NCBI RefSeq assembly: GCF_008725655.1
Contig: NZ_VYXP01000005.1
Coordinates: forward strand, 401,422 to 465,421
Origin: Marinihelvus fidelis
Lineage (GTDB): Bacteria > Pseudomonadota > Gammaproteobacteria > Xanthomonadales > SZUA-36
DNA length: 64,000 nucleotides
Reading direction: 5' to 3'
Part shown: one piece after another, positions 44,365 through 53,308 of the stretch
How positions within the stretch are numbered: position 1 is the first letter of the stretch
Layout: each line of letters starts with the position of its first letter
The notes under the pieces: model-generated
What the model was told of the DNA's origin: nothing
What the model saw: only the letters and a program-made list of their open reading frames with translations
Database searches by the model: none
Position numbers and translations under genes: made by a program

Positions 44365-45858
44365 CCCGTTTGAGGGGAAGTCGAAGTTGGCAGCTTCGCG
44401 GGTGCGGGAATCGGGCCAGCGTTGCGAGATGGTTTTTGTGCGGGTGTAGAAGCGTACGGCGTCGGGGCCGTAGGCGTAGAGGTCGCCGAACAGTGAGCGC
44501 TTCCAGCCGCCGAAGCTGTGCGAGGCCACCGGCACAGGCAGCGGGACGTTGACGCCGACCATGCCCACCTGGATGCGGTCGGTGAAGCGGCGGGCGCTTT
44601 CGCCGTCGCGCGTAAACACGCAGGTGCCGTTGCCGTAGGCGTGGTCGTTGATCCAGGTCATGGCCTGGTCCAGGTTGGCGGCGCGCATGACGCACAGCAC
44701 CGGGCCGAAGATCTCTTCCTCGAAGATGGTCATGCCGGGCTGGACGCGGTCGAACAGGCAGCCGCCCAGGAAGTAGCCGTCGAGCCCCGCGGGCACGGTG
44801 TCGCGGCCGTCGATCACCAGGTCCGCGCCTTCTTCAACGCCCTTCGCGACATAGCCGCGGACGCGCTCCAAATGCTCGGCCGTGATCAGCGGGCCCATGG
44901 CCACGCCGTCGTCCATGCCGTTGCCGATTGACAGGCCATCGAGTTGGGCGCTGATCTTGCCGACCAGGGCATCGGCGGTTTCGTCGCCGACGCAGATCGC
45001 CACCGAGATGGCCATGCAGCGCTCGCCGCAGGAGCCATAGGCGGCGCCCACCAGCGCGCTGGCGGCGTTGTCCAGGTCCGCGTCGGGCATGACGACGGCG
45101 CAGTTCTTGGCGCCGCCCAGGGCCTGGACGCGCTTGCCGGCCGCCGAGGCGGTGCGGTAGATATGCTCGGCCACCGGCGTGGAGCCGACAAAGCTGACGG
45201 CCTGCACCCGCGGCTCGGTCAGCAGCTCGCTGACGGCCTCGACATCACCGTTCACCACGTTGAACACGCCGTCCGGCAGGCCGGCATGGCTGAACAGGCG
45301 CGCCAGCTCGATGGCGGCCGACGGGTCTTTTTCCGACGGCTTCAGGATGAAGGCGTTGCCGCAGGCAATGGCCATCGGGAACATCCACATCGGCACCATG
45401 GCGGGGAAGTTGAACGGCGTGATGCCGGCCACCACGCCCAGTGGCTGGCGTTCGACCCAGGTGTCGATGCCGGGGCCGGCGTTCTTGGAGAACTCGCCTT
45501 TCAGCAGTTCCGGCGCGCCGCAGGCGTAGTCGACCACCTCGATGCCACGGCGCAGTTCGCCCTGCGCGTCGCTGAAGGTCTTGCCGTGCTCACGCGTGAT
45601 CAGCCCGGCGATGGCGTCGAAGTTCTCTTCCAGCAGCCGCTTGTACTCGAACAGGATCGTCGCTCGCTTGGCCGGCGGGACATCACGCCACCCGGCGGCC
45701 GCTTTCTCCGCGGCGTCGATGGCCTGGTGCACGGTGGCGACGTCGGCCAGGGCGACCTGGCCGCTGGCGGCGCCGAGCGCGGGGTTCATGATGTCGGCCT
45801 GGCGTTCCCCACCGGAAACCACCGCGCCGTTGATGTAATGTTGGACCGTAGACGACAT
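44362..45858 (-). CDS. iolA: Methylmalonate-semialdehyde dehydrogenase (CoA-acylating) IolA/MmsA
   Basis: This enzyme converts malonate semialdehyde, the last C3 product of the inositol pathway, to acetyl-CoA and CO2. It also handles methylmalonate semialdehyde from valine breakdown. The 498-residue product has GVVAGITPFNFPAMVPMWMF, FVGSTPVAEHIY and the catalytic Cys in GSCGERCMAISVAICVG near residue 285. The ATG at 45858 was chosen over one seven codons upstream. It is divergent from the antiporter gene with an operator-like site between. Confidence 0.95.
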   Translation of the reverse strand: MSSTVQHYINGAVVSGGERQADIMNPALGAASGQVALADVATVHQAIDAAEKAAAGWRDVPPAKRATILFEYKRLLEENFDAIAGLITREHGKTFSDAQGELRRGIEVVDYACGAPELLKGEFSKNAGPGIDTWVERQPLGVVAGITPFNFPAMVPMWMFPMAIACGNAFILKPSEKDPSAAIELARLFSHAGLPDGVFNVVNGDVEAVSELLTEPRVQAVSFVGSTPVAEHIYRTASAAGKRVQALGGAKNCAVVMPDADLDNAASALVGAAYGSCGERCMAISVAICVGDETADALVGKISAQLDGLSIGNGMDDGVAMGPLITAEHLERVRGYVAKGVEEGADLVIDGRDTVPAGLDGYFLGGCLFDRVQPGMTIFEEEIFGPVLCVMRAANLDQAMTWINDHAYGNGTCVFTRDGESARRFTDRIQVGMVGVNVPLPVPVASHSFGGWKRSLFGDLYAYGPDAVRFYTRTKTISQRWPDSRTREAANFDFPSNG

Positions 45859-45887
45859 GAAACAAATATTCCTAACCAAGTAAGACT

Positions 45888-45901
45888 GGAAATATTATTT
45901 C
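45888..45901. promoter_or_regulatory. Candidate IolR operator between iolA and the antiporter gene
   Basis: GGAAATATTATTTC is GGAA-N6-TTTC, one base from the S. meliloti IolR site. It lies 30 bp before the iolA ATG and 63 bp before the antiporter start, so one site could control both directions. Confidence 0.5.
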
Positions 45902-45964
45902 ATTCGAGGGCATAATGCCACTCGTTGGACGCTCTTATAAACAGAACAGACGGGTAAAAACCGC

Positions 45965-47356
45965 TTGAACTCGATCCTACGATACTTTGCCGCGCAACCG
46001 GACGCGCCGCCGCTGGGCGACCAGGGCGCCATCGACGCGGAATTCCGCCGCCACCGGCGCAATGTCATCGTCGTCATCACGCTGTGCTACGGCCTGGGCT
46101 ATGTCTGCCGCCTGGCGCTGAACGTGGTCAAGAAGCCGATGATGGACGCGGGCATCTTCACGCCCGAGGAAATGGGCCTGATCGGCTCCATGCTGCTGTA
46201 CGGCTACGCGCTGGGCAAGTTCAGCAACGGTATCCTCGCCGACTACGCCAACGTCAAACGCTTCTTCGCCGCCGGACTGCTGCTCTCCGCGCTGATGAAC
46301 TTTGGCATGTCGATGTCCACGGTGGTGTGGCTGTCCGCGGCGCTGTGGGCGCTGAACGGCTGGTTCCAGGGCTTCGGCGCGCCGTCCAGCGTGGTGGCGC
46401 TGGCCAACTGGTTCAGCAACAACGAGCGCGGCCGCTACTACGGCATCTGGAGCACCGCGCATTCCATCGGCGAGGGCCTGACCTACCTGGGCATCGCCCT
46501 GCTGGTGGCGATGCCGCCCAAGGGCCTGGGCCTGCACTGGTCGTGGGGCTTCATCACGCCGGCGGCGGTGTGCGTGCTCGCCTCGCTGATTGCACTACGC
46601 TTCCTGCAGGACCGGCCGCAGACGCTGGGCCTGCCGCCGGTGGCCGAGTGGCGCAACGATGTCATCAACCAGGTCTCGACCCGGGCGCGCGACGCCGGCA
46701 CCATCCTGCGCGACCAGCTGCGCGTGCTGGCCATCCCGTCGATCTGGGTGATCGCGCTGGCCAGCGCCAGCATGTACATCACGCGCTACGCCATCAACAG
46801 TTGGGGCAACGTCTACCTGCAGGAGATCCGCGGCTTCGACCTGTTCGACGCCAACCTGTTCATCTTCCTGAACACGGCCGCCGGCATCCTGGGCTGCGTC
46901 GCCTTTGGCTTTATCTCCGACAAGTGGTTCTCCGCGCGGCGGCCACCGGCCAACCTGATCTTCGGGCTGATGGAGCTGGTGCCGCTGTTCGTGATCTTCT
47001 TCGGGCCGCAGAATGACGTCCTGCTGGCCGTGGCGCTGGTGGTGTATGGCTTTGGCCTGAGCGGCATCCTGGCCTCGCTGGGAGGGCTGTTCGCCATCGA
47101 CGTGGCGCCCAAGAACGTGGCCGGCGCGGCGATGGGCTTTATCGGCATTTTCAGCTATATCGGCGCCGGCATGCAGGACTACATCAGCGGCAAGCTGATC
47201 TACCAGAGTGAAACACGGGTGGTGTTCAATATGGGTGATGCCACGCCCACCGTCTATTTCTATGATTACTCCGCGCCCATCGTGTTCTGGGTGGGCGCCT
47301 CGGTGGTCTCGGTGCTGCTGGCGGCATGCCTGTGGCGGGTGAAGGCGCGTGACTAG
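45965..47356 (+). CDS. Organophosphate:phosphate antiporter-type MFS transporter (GlpT/UhpC-like)
   Basis: The 463-residue protein has 12 membrane helices in the OPA-family pattern: YGLGYVCRLALNVVKKPMM at helix 1, GSMLLYGYALGKFSNGILADYAN, WALNGWFQGFGAPSSVVALANWFS, and MYITRYAINSWGNVYLQE at helix 7. OPA carriers swap organic phosphates for inorganic phosphate. The start is a TTG with a weak ribosome site. The next two genes overlap in series, ending in inositol monophosphatase, which suggests import of inositol phosphate. That role is inference. Confidence 0.87.
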   Translation: MNSILRYFAAQPDAPPLGDQGAIDAEFRRHRRNVIVVITLCYGLGYVCRLALNVVKKPMMDAGIFTPEEMGLIGSMLLYGYALGKFSNGILADYANVKRFFAAGLLLSALMNFGMSMSTVVWLSAALWALNGWFQGFGAPSSVVALANWFSNNERGRYYGIWSTAHSIGEGLTYLGIALLVAMPPKGLGLHWSWGFITPAAVCVLASLIALRFLQDRPQTLGLPPVAEWRNDVINQVSTRARDAGTILRDQLRVLAIPSIWVIALASASMYITRYAINSWGNVYLQEIRGFDLFDANLFIFLNTAAGILGCVAFGFISDKWFSARRPPANLIFGLMELVPLFVIFFGPQNDVLLAVALVVYGFGLSGILASLGGLFAIDVAPKNVAGAAMGFIGIFSYIGAGMQDYISGKLIYQSETRVVFNMGDATPTVYFYDYSAPIVFWVGASVVSVLLAACLWRVKARD

Positions 47357-47828
47357 GCGCGGCGGGGTGTTGGCCCTGGCGCTGCTGGGCGCCACGCTGC
47401 TCGCCGCCTGCGGTGATAGCGGCGGGCCGGACCCGTGCCGGGACCACTACCAGGTGCATCCGGGGCACGCTGACGCGGTCGCCAGGCTGACGCTGGATTT
47501 CGATGACAACGGCAGCGTCCGGGGCCGGTTCAGCCCGTCTGCGGACCTGCCGGCTGGCGCGCTGGAACAGTTGGCGGCCACGGGCGCGCTGTTCACCGCG
47601 GGAGATGCCGGTGCCTGCTCGTCCGGTGTCGAGATGGCCGATGGCGGCGAAGCCCTGGAATTCGACATGACGTGTGAAGGAGAAGACGTGATCAAGACCC
47701 TGAATGTCACCGCCTTCGATACCCTGCCGGCGCTGGACGAGGTGCTGGTGCGGGTGACCACGCCGGCGACGACCAAGACCTTCGCTATTCTGCGCGCCTG
47801 TCCCGCGCCCCTGTACCGGCTGCAGTGA
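47349..47828 (+). CDS. Small lipoprotein of unknown function
   Basis: The 159-residue protein begins MTRRGGVLALALLGATLLAACG, with the lipobox Cys at residue 21. The mature part has four further Cys and ends ILRACPAPLYRLQ. I do not recognise a family. The GTG start overlaps the antiporter stop by eight bases, and its own stop overlaps the monophosphatase start. The three genes are therefore one coupled unit, implying an envelope role in uptake of the same substrate. Confidence 0.75.
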   Translation: MTRRGGVLALALLGATLLAACGDSGGPDPCRDHYQVHPGHADAVARLTLDFDDNGSVRGRFSPSADLPAGALEQLAATGALFTAGDAGACSSGVEMADGGEALEFDMTCEGEDVIKTLNVTAFDTLPALDEVLVRVTTPATTKTFAILRACPAPLYRLQ

Positions 47829-48631
47829 GCATGAACGCTATTGATGTCACCGAACGGCTGGATTTTGCTTGCGCCCTGGCCCGGCGGGCCGGGCAGCGGG
47901 CGCTGGGTTATGCCGCCGACATCGGCGCGCTCGATGTGCGCAGCAAGGGCGTGCAGGACATGGCCACCGAGGCCGACGACGCCGTCGAACGGCTGGTTCG
48001 TGACGCGGTCGAGGCCACCTATCCGGACGATGGCTTCCTGGGCGAGGAAAGTTGCGAGCTGTTCCGGCCCGATGCATCGCGCGGCACCTGGGTCGTGGAC
48101 CCCATCGACGGCACCCAGCCGTTCATCTGCTGCCTGTCGACCTGGTGCGTGTCGCTGTCATGGTTCGCCGAGGGCCGGGTACGCCTGGGTGTGATCTACG
48201 ACCCGAACCGTGACGAACTGTTCAGCGCGGCCCTGGACCAGGGCGCGACGCTGAACGGGCAGGCGATGCGTGCCTCGAGCGCCACCGGCCTGGACCAGGG
48301 GCTGGTCGGCATCGGCCATTCCAACCGGGTGACCACCGACGACACCCTGGACCCGATGCGGCGCCTGCTCGACGCCAACGGCATGTTCCATCGTTGCGGC
48401 AGCGGCGCCCTGACCCTGGCCCACGTCGCCGCCGGCCGCCTGATCGGCTACTACGAGCCGCACATGAACGCCTGGGACGCCATCGCCGGCGACCTGCTGG
48501 TCCGCGAAGCCGGCGGCCGCACCAACGAGCCCGTCCGCGACGTCAACGACCTGCTCACCGGCGCCCCCATGCTCGCCGCCGCCCCCGCCGTCTGGCCCGC
48601 CCTCCAGTCCATAATAAAGGGGTCGGCGTAG
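47825..48631 (+). CDS. Inositol monophosphatase-family phosphatase
   Basis: The 268-residue protein has the metal-dependent IMPase motifs: GEES near residue 75, DPIDGTQPF near 92-100 (usual form DPIDGTxNF) and NAWDAIAGDLLVREAGG near 216-232. It would release myo-inositol and phosphate from inositol monophosphate in the cytoplasm. A GTG at 47825 or an ATG at 47831 can start it. Its coupling to the antiporter makes an inositol-phosphate role likely, although many IMPases also act on other phosphates. Confidence 0.9.
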   Translation: MSMNAIDVTERLDFACALARRAGQRALGYAADIGALDVRSKGVQDMATEADDAVERLVRDAVEATYPDDGFLGEESCELFRPDASRGTWVVDPIDGTQPFICCLSTWCVSLSWFAEGRVRLGVIYDPNRDELFSAALDQGATLNGQAMRASSATGLDQGLVGIGHSNRVTTDDTLDPMRRLLDANGMFHRCGSGALTLAHVAAGRLIGYYEPHMNAWDAIAGDLLVREAGGRTNEPVRDVNDLLTGAPMLAAAPAVWPALQSIIKGSA

Positions 48632-48640
48632 GGTCAGAGT

Positions 48641-48664
48641 GGGGTCAGAGTCGACTCTGACCCC
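48641..48664. repeat. REP-like perfect palindrome, second copy
   Basis: A perfect 24-bp palindrome of GGGGTCAGAGTC and its complement, preceded by a partial direct copy GGGTCAGAGT at 48631-48640. It matches the palindrome at 82-107 apart from two central bases. Confidence 0.75.
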
Positions 48665-48693
48665 ACCCCTTCAGCCCGCAATGGCGTTTGGTG

Positions 48694-48803
48694 GTGTGGG
48701 AGTGGTTAGCTATACCCGGGACCTTCGGCGGCAGGGAAGCTGCCGATGAGCGATCCATGGATGGACTCGAGCGAGTCCCGGGTATAGCTAACCACTCCCA
48801 CAC
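48694..48803 (-). repeat. Long-stem hairpin element, copy 2 (inverted)
   Basis: Arms 48694-48722 and 48775-48803 are perfectly complementary over 29 bp. Read on the minus strand the core is the same as in copies 1 and 3, with GGACTCGCTCGAGTCC and ATCCATGGAT. The second hairpin has changed on both sides (CGGCAG and CTGCCG) and still pairs. It fills most of the gap between the monophosphatase gene and aroQ. Confidence 0.9.
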
Positions 48804-48919
48804 CCTTCCCAACACGCCGTTTGTCGGTAACGTCGCCAAAACGGCGCCGAACGGTTTACAATGAGAGGATGTTGCGTCAGACTCTCGCCCCCTTCGTCCC
48901 GCATTCGGAAACCGCCTGA

Positions 48920-49366
48920 ATGACCCGCGTCCTGGTAATCAACGGCCCCAACCTGAACCTTCTGGGTACACGCGAGCCTGACAAGTACGGCCGGCGCGGC
49001 CTGGACGAGATCATCGCCGATCTGCGCGTCTTCGCCGATAGCTGTGATGTCACGCTGGACGCGGTGCAGAGCAATTCCGAGGGCGACCTGGTGGACGCGG
49101 TCCAGCAGGCGGGCGCGGATGGCGTCGACTACATCATTCTGAACCCCGCGGCCTACACGCACACCAGCGTGGCGCTGCGGGACGCGTTGCTGGCAGTGCA
49201 GATCCCGTTTATCGAGGTGCACCTGTCCGCGGTCTCGGCGCGTGAGCCATTCCGCCAGGTGTCGTACTTTGCTGATATCGCCGAAGGCGTGATCAGCGGC
49301 TTCCGCGGCGAGGGCTACCTGCTGGCGCTGCAGGCCATCATCAATCGAATCGAACCCCAGGTATAA
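48920..49366 (+). CDS. aroQ: 3-dehydroquinate dehydratase, type II
   Basis: AroQ makes 3-dehydroshikimate in the shikimate pathway. The 148-residue product has the type II signature [20 protein letters not shown], with the catalytic Tyr, then [19 protein letters not shown] and [14 protein letters not shown]. It heads aroQ-accB-accC, a common order in gammaproteobacteria, 20 bp before accB. Confidence 0.97.
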   Translation: MTRVLVINGPNLNLLGTREPDKYGRRGLDEIIADLRVFADSCDVTLDAVQSNSEGDLVDAVQQAGADGVDYIILNPAAYTHTSVALRDALLAVQIPFIEVHLSAVSAREPFRQVSYFADIAEGVISGFRGEGYLLALQAIINRIEPQV

Positions 49367-49385
49367 ACCCTGACCGGAGACGGAC

Positions 49386-49844
49386 ATGGATATTCGTAAA
49401 ATCAAAAAACTCATCGAGCTGCTGGAAGAGTCCAGCCTGTCCGAAATCGAAATCGTCGAGGGCGAAGAGTCGCTGCGCATTTCCCGTGCCGTGCAGGCCG
49501 CGCCCGTGGCCATGCCGGCCCCGGTGATGGCCGCGCCCGCGCCGGCTGCCGCAGCGCCGGCACCCGCGGCCGATGCGTCTGCCGCCGGTGGCGAGCCCGA
49601 GCTGCCCGAAGGCCAGGTGGTGCGCGCGCCCATGGTCGGCACGTTCTATGCCGCCTCCAGCCCGGAAGCCGAATCCTTCGTCAGCGCCGGCCAGACCGTG
49701 GCCGTCGGCGACACGCTGTGCATCATCGAGGCGATGAAGATGTTCAACCAGATCGAGTCCGACTTCTCCGGCACCGTGGTCGCCATCCTGGCCGAGAACG
49801 GCCAGCCGGTGGAATTCGACCAGCCGCTGTTCGTCATTCGCTGA
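49386..49844 (+). CDS. accB: Biotin carboxyl carrier protein of acetyl-CoA carboxylase
   Basis: AccB carries the biotin that shuttles CO2 in the first step of fatty-acid synthesis. The 152-residue product starts [23 protein letters not shown], has an Ala/Pro-rich linker (about 38-70), and a C-terminal biotinyl domain with the biotin Lys in IIEAMKMFN. AccC follows 13 bp later. CCGGAGACGG gives a clear ribosome site. Confidence 0.97.
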   Translation: MDIRKIKKLIELLEESSLSEIEIVEGEESLRISRAVQAAPVAMPAPVMAAPAPAAAAPAPAADASAAGGEPELPEGQVVRAPMVGTFYAASSPEAESFVSAGQTVAVGDTLCIIEAMKMFNQIESDFSGTVVAILAENGQPVEFDQPLFVIR

Positions 49845-49857
49845 GCCGGTCGACGAC

Positions 49858-51222
49858 ATGGCCATCATGGACAAGATCGTCATCGCCAACCGCGGTGAAA
49901 TCGCGCTGCGCATCCTGCGCGCCTGCCAGGCGCTGGGCATCAAGACCGTGGCGGTGCATTCCACGGTCGACCGTAACCTGAAGCACGTGGCCCTGGCCGA
50001 CGAGTCGGTCTGCATCGGCCCGCCGCCAGGCGCCGAGAGTTACCTGAATATCCCGGCCATCATTGCCGCCACCGAGGTCACCGACGCCGTCGGCGTCCAC
50101 CCGGGCTACGGCTTCCTGGCCGAAAACGCCGACTTCGCCGAGCGCGTCGAGGAAAGCGGCTTCATCTTTATCGGCCCGAAACCCGAAACCATCCGCCTGA
50201 TGGGCGACAAGGTCTCGGCCATCGAGGCCATGAAATCCGCCGGCGTGCCCTGCGTGCCCGGCTCCGGCGGCCCGCTGGGCGACGACCCGGAAGAAAACGC
50301 GGCGATTGCCGAGCGCATCGGTTTCCCGGTGATCATCAAGGCGGCTGCGGGCGGTGGCGGGCGCGGCATGCGCGTCGTCCACACCGAGGCGCACCTGGAA
50401 AACGCCCTGCAGATGACCAAGCAGGAGGCCAAGGCGGCCTTCGGCGACGACACCGTCTACATGGAGAAGTACCTGGAGAACCCGCGTCATATCGAGATCC
50501 AGGTCATGGCCGACCAGCACGGCAATGCCATCCACCTGGGCGAGCGCGACTGCTCCACCCAGCGCCGCCACCAGAAAGTCATCGAGGAGGCGCCGGCGCC
50601 GGGCATTACGCCGGAGCAGCGCGCGCAGATCGGCTCGGTGTGTGTCGAGGCCTGCAAGCGCATCGGCTACCGCGGTGCCGGCACCTTCGAGTTCCTGTTC
50701 GACGATGGCAACTTCTACTTCATCGAGATGAACACGCGCATCCAGGTGGAGCACCCGGTGACCGAGCGCATCACCGGCGTCGACCTGATCCGCGAACAGA
50801 TCCTGGTCGCGGCCGGCGAAAAGCTGGGTTACACGCAGGACGACATCCAGATACGCGGCCACGCCATCGAGTGCCGCGTCAACGCCGAAGACCCGGAAAC
50901 CTTCATGCCCAGCCCGGGCACCATCAACGGTTTCCACACGCCGGGTGGCCCCGGCATTCGCGTGGATTCGCATATCTACGACGGCTACCGCGTACCGCCC
51001 AACTACGATTCGATGATCGCCAAGATCATCGCCCACGGGCAGGACCGCGACTCGGCCATCGCCCGTATGCGCGTGGCGCTGGACGAGATGGTGCTGAACG
51101 GCATCAAGACCAACATTCCCCTGCACCAGTGGCTGCTGTCCGACCCGGGTTTCCTGGAAGGCGGCTTCAACATCCACTACCTGGAAAAACGCCTGGAACA
51201 GCGCCAGGGCAAGAAGCAGTGA
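49858..51222 (+). CDS. accC: Biotin carboxylase subunit of acetyl-CoA carboxylase
   Basis: AccC uses ATP and bicarbonate to carboxylate the biotin of AccB. The 454-residue product has [18 protein letters not shown], the ATP-grasp loop [13 protein letters not shown] near residue 165, [14 protein letters not shown] near 290, and the C-terminal domain with [12 protein letters not shown]. Either ATG at 49858 or 49867 could start it. PrmA overlaps its stop (GTGA). Confidence 0.97.
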   Translation: MAIMDKIVIANRGEIALRILRACQALGIKTVAVHSTVDRNLKHVALADESVCIGPPPGAESYLNIPAIIAATEVTDAVGVHPGYGFLAENADFAERVEESGFIFIGPKPETIRLMGDKVSAIEAMKSAGVPCVPGSGGPLGDDPEENAAIAERIGFPVIIKAAAGGGGRGMRVVHTEAHLENALQMTKQEAKAAFGDDTVYMEKYLENPRHIEIQVMADQHGNAIHLGERDCSTQRRHQKVIEEAPAPGITPEQRAQIGSVCVEACKRIGYRGAGTFEFLFDDGNFYFIEMNTRIQVEHPVTERITGVDLIREQILVAAGEKLGYTQDDIQIRGHAIECRVNAEDPETFMPSPGTINGFHTPGGPGIRVDSHIYDGYRVPPNYDSMIAKIIAHGQDRDSAIARMRVALDEMVLNGIKTNIPLHQWLLSDPGFLEGGFNIHYLEKRLEQRQGKKQ

Positions 51223-52097
51223 GTGAAGGCCATATCGAGGTTGCCGTCCGCACCGGCAAGGCGCGGGCGGACCTCGTTGAATCCCTGTTGCTGGGCCAGG
51301 GCGCGCTGGCCGTGACCCTGTCCGATTCCGGCGACCAGCCGCTGCTGGAGCCCGGCGTCGGCGAGACGCCATTGTGGGACGATGTCGTCATGATCGGCCT
51401 TTTTAACGGCGATATCGACGCACAACGCGTGCGCGCGGCGTTGTCGCTACTGGTCGATCCCAACACCGTGAGCGTTCGGGAAGTGCGCGACCAGGCCTGG
51501 GAACGCGCCTGGATGGACCGGTTCAAGCCGATGCGCTTCGGCGAGCGCCTGTGGATTGTCCCGCACGGCATGGACGCGCCCGAGCCGGACGCCGACATCG
51601 TCCGCCTGGACCCCGGCCTGGCCTTCGGCACCGGCACCCACGCCACCACGCGCCTGTGCCTGGAATGGCTCGACGCCGCCGACGTCAACGGCCGTGATGT
51701 GCTCGACTACGGCTGCGGCTCCGGCGTGCTGGGCATTGCCGCCGCCATCGTCGGCGCCCGCCACGTCCGCTGCATCGACAACGACCCCCAGGCCGTCACC
51801 GCCACTGCCGACAACGCAGAGCGCAACGGCATCGCCGACCGCCTGGACGTATCACAGGGCCAAACCCCGGGCGAAGGCCAGGCCGACATCGTGATCAGCA
51901 ACATCCTGGCCGGCATCCTGCAGCGCCTGGCCCCCGAACTGGCCGCCTCGGTCCGCCCCGGCGGCGCGCTGGTGCTGGCTGGCGTGCTCGACGACCAGGC
52001 CGATTCGGTCATCGCCGCCTTCGGCGAACACGGCATCGACCTGGCCGTGGCCAACAGCGTGGACGGCTGGGTGCGCCTGGAAGGAGTGCGCGCGTGA
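51219..52097 (+). CDS. prmA: Ribosomal protein L11 methyltransferase
   Basis: PrmA trimethylates ribosomal protein L11. The 292-residue product starts at a GTG overlapping the accC stop. It has [44 protein letters not shown], the SAM-binding [15 protein letters not shown], and the catalytic [12 protein letters not shown]. The accC-prmA order is standard in gammaproteobacteria. Confidence 0.95.
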   Translation: MSEGHIEVAVRTGKARADLVESLLLGQGALAVTLSDSGDQPLLEPGVGETPLWDDVVMIGLFNGDIDAQRVRAALSLLVDPNTVSVREVRDQAWERAWMDRFKPMRFGERLWIVPHGMDAPEPDADIVRLDPGLAFGTGTHATTRLCLEWLDAADVNGRDVLDYGCGSGVLGIAAAIVGARHVRCIDNDPQAVTATADNAERNGIADRLDVSQGQTPGEGQADIVISNILAGILQRLAPELAASVRPGGALVLAGVLDDQADSVIAAFGEHGIDLAVANSVDGWVRLEGVRA

Positions 52098-53293
52098 GCG
52101 GTGAAAACTCGATCGAGCAGCTGAAGTCGCTGGGTGATGGCCGGTTCGAGATCACCTTCGCCATCGCCGATGACATGCTGTTCGACATCGATTTGCAGCT
52201 GCAGCTGTTCTGCGTGGCCAGCGGCCAGGAACTGCAGTCCATCCATATCCGCCAGGCCGGCTGGGATGTCGCCTGGCTACCGCGTGGACGTTACGTGGCC
52301 GAGGTGGACGCAGGCAGCGTCACCCTGCCGACAACCGGCGCGCGGCCCAAGGCATTGCTCTGGGACCAGACCAACAACAAGCCCCGACTGCTTTCGGCGC
52401 TGGAATCAGGCACGCCGATCACGGAAGGCAGGATCGCCGTGCCGGACCGGTTGCAGAAGCCCTCGTGGTCGCTGCGCTCGCTCGACGGCTTGGCGCTGGA
52501 AGACCTGAGCTGGAACCGCGGCCACGACGACTGGTTCTTCAAGCACTTCGACCATGCCGCCCGCGTGATCGTTAACCTGATGCTGGCTGACAACGAATTG
52601 CTGAAGGGTCGAGTATTGGATGTCGGCTGTGGTGACGGCATGACCGACCTGGGCGTGTTCCTGCGCTGCCGACCGCGCGAATTCGTCGGCATCGACCCGT
52701 CACGCCGGTTCGACCTGCTGGACGAGGTGGCCGCGCGCAACCACATTCCCGATGACTGGAAGCGCGACCCGGCGCTGCGGTTCGAGCCCTTTGATGCCAA
52801 CGCCCTGCCCTTCGACGACGACCACTTCGACGTGGTGCTGTCCTGGGGGTCGTTCGAGCATATCGTCGGCGGCTACGCCCAGTCACTGCGCGAGATTCGC
52901 CGTGTGCTCAAGCCCGGCGGCCTGCTGTTCGCGCATCCGGGCCTGTTCTACGGCGAATACGGCAACCACCTGGGCGAGTTTTTCGACGACCCCTGGATCC
53001 ACCTGAAGCTGCCGCCTGAAGAGCTGGAAAAGCGGGTCAAGGCCACGCCACCCGATTACATGGATCGCGGCGGCGAGTTTGCCAGCCCGGACGACTACTG
53101 GCAGTGGTACACCGAGCTGAACCCGATCACCGTCACCGATTTCGAAAAGGAATTGCGGGATCTCGGTTTCGAGCCCTGGCGCGTGGCGCTGCGGACCAGC
53201 AACCTGGTGGAGTACACCCCGGAGCTGCAGCAGTACGGTTTTGAGCAGTTGGCCAATACCGAGCTCTACGTGTCCGCCTGGAATCGAAAGTAG
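52094..53293 (+). CDS. SAM-dependent class I methyltransferase with N-terminal beta domain
   Basis: The 399-residue protein has a C-terminal methyltransferase domain: VLDVGCGDGMTDLGVFL near residue 175, then FDANALPFDDDHFDVVLSWGSFEHI and LREIRRVLKPGGLLFAHPG. The first 150 residues look like a beta-sandwich (FEITFAIADDMLFDIDLQLQLF), similar to the C-terminal domain of Wzt-type exporters. Such an arrangement could act on a glycan or lipid, but I do not recognise a named family. The GTG start overlaps the prmA stop. Confidence 0.82.
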   Translation: MSGENSIEQLKSLGDGRFEITFAIADDMLFDIDLQLQLFCVASGQELQSIHIRQAGWDVAWLPRGRYVAEVDAGSVTLPTTGARPKALLWDQTNNKPRLLSALESGTPITEGRIAVPDRLQKPSWSLRSLDGLALEDLSWNRGHDDWFFKHFDHAARVIVNLMLADNELLKGRVLDVGCGDGMTDLGVFLRCRPREFVGIDPSRRFDLLDEVAARNHIPDDWKRDPALRFEPFDANALPFDDDHFDVVLSWGSFEHIVGGYAQSLREIRRVLKPGGLLFAHPGLFYGEYGNHLGEFFDDPWIHLKLPPEELEKRVKATPPDYMDRGGEFASPDDYWQWYTELNPITVTDFEKELRDLGFEPWRVALRTSNLVEYTPELQQYGFEQLANTELYVSAWNRK

Positions 53294-53308
53294 TCGCGGG
53301 CCACAACG

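Noticed and set aside
45908..45935. Possible phage-type attachment site or tRNA end near the iolA/antiporter gap
   Set aside because: No tRNA fold, integrase or direct repeat was found; the AT-rich gap is better explained by promoters.
49834..51372. Open frame of 512 codons opposite accC
   Set aside because: AccC is certain on the plus strand. The antisense frame has shadow composition and no ribosome site.
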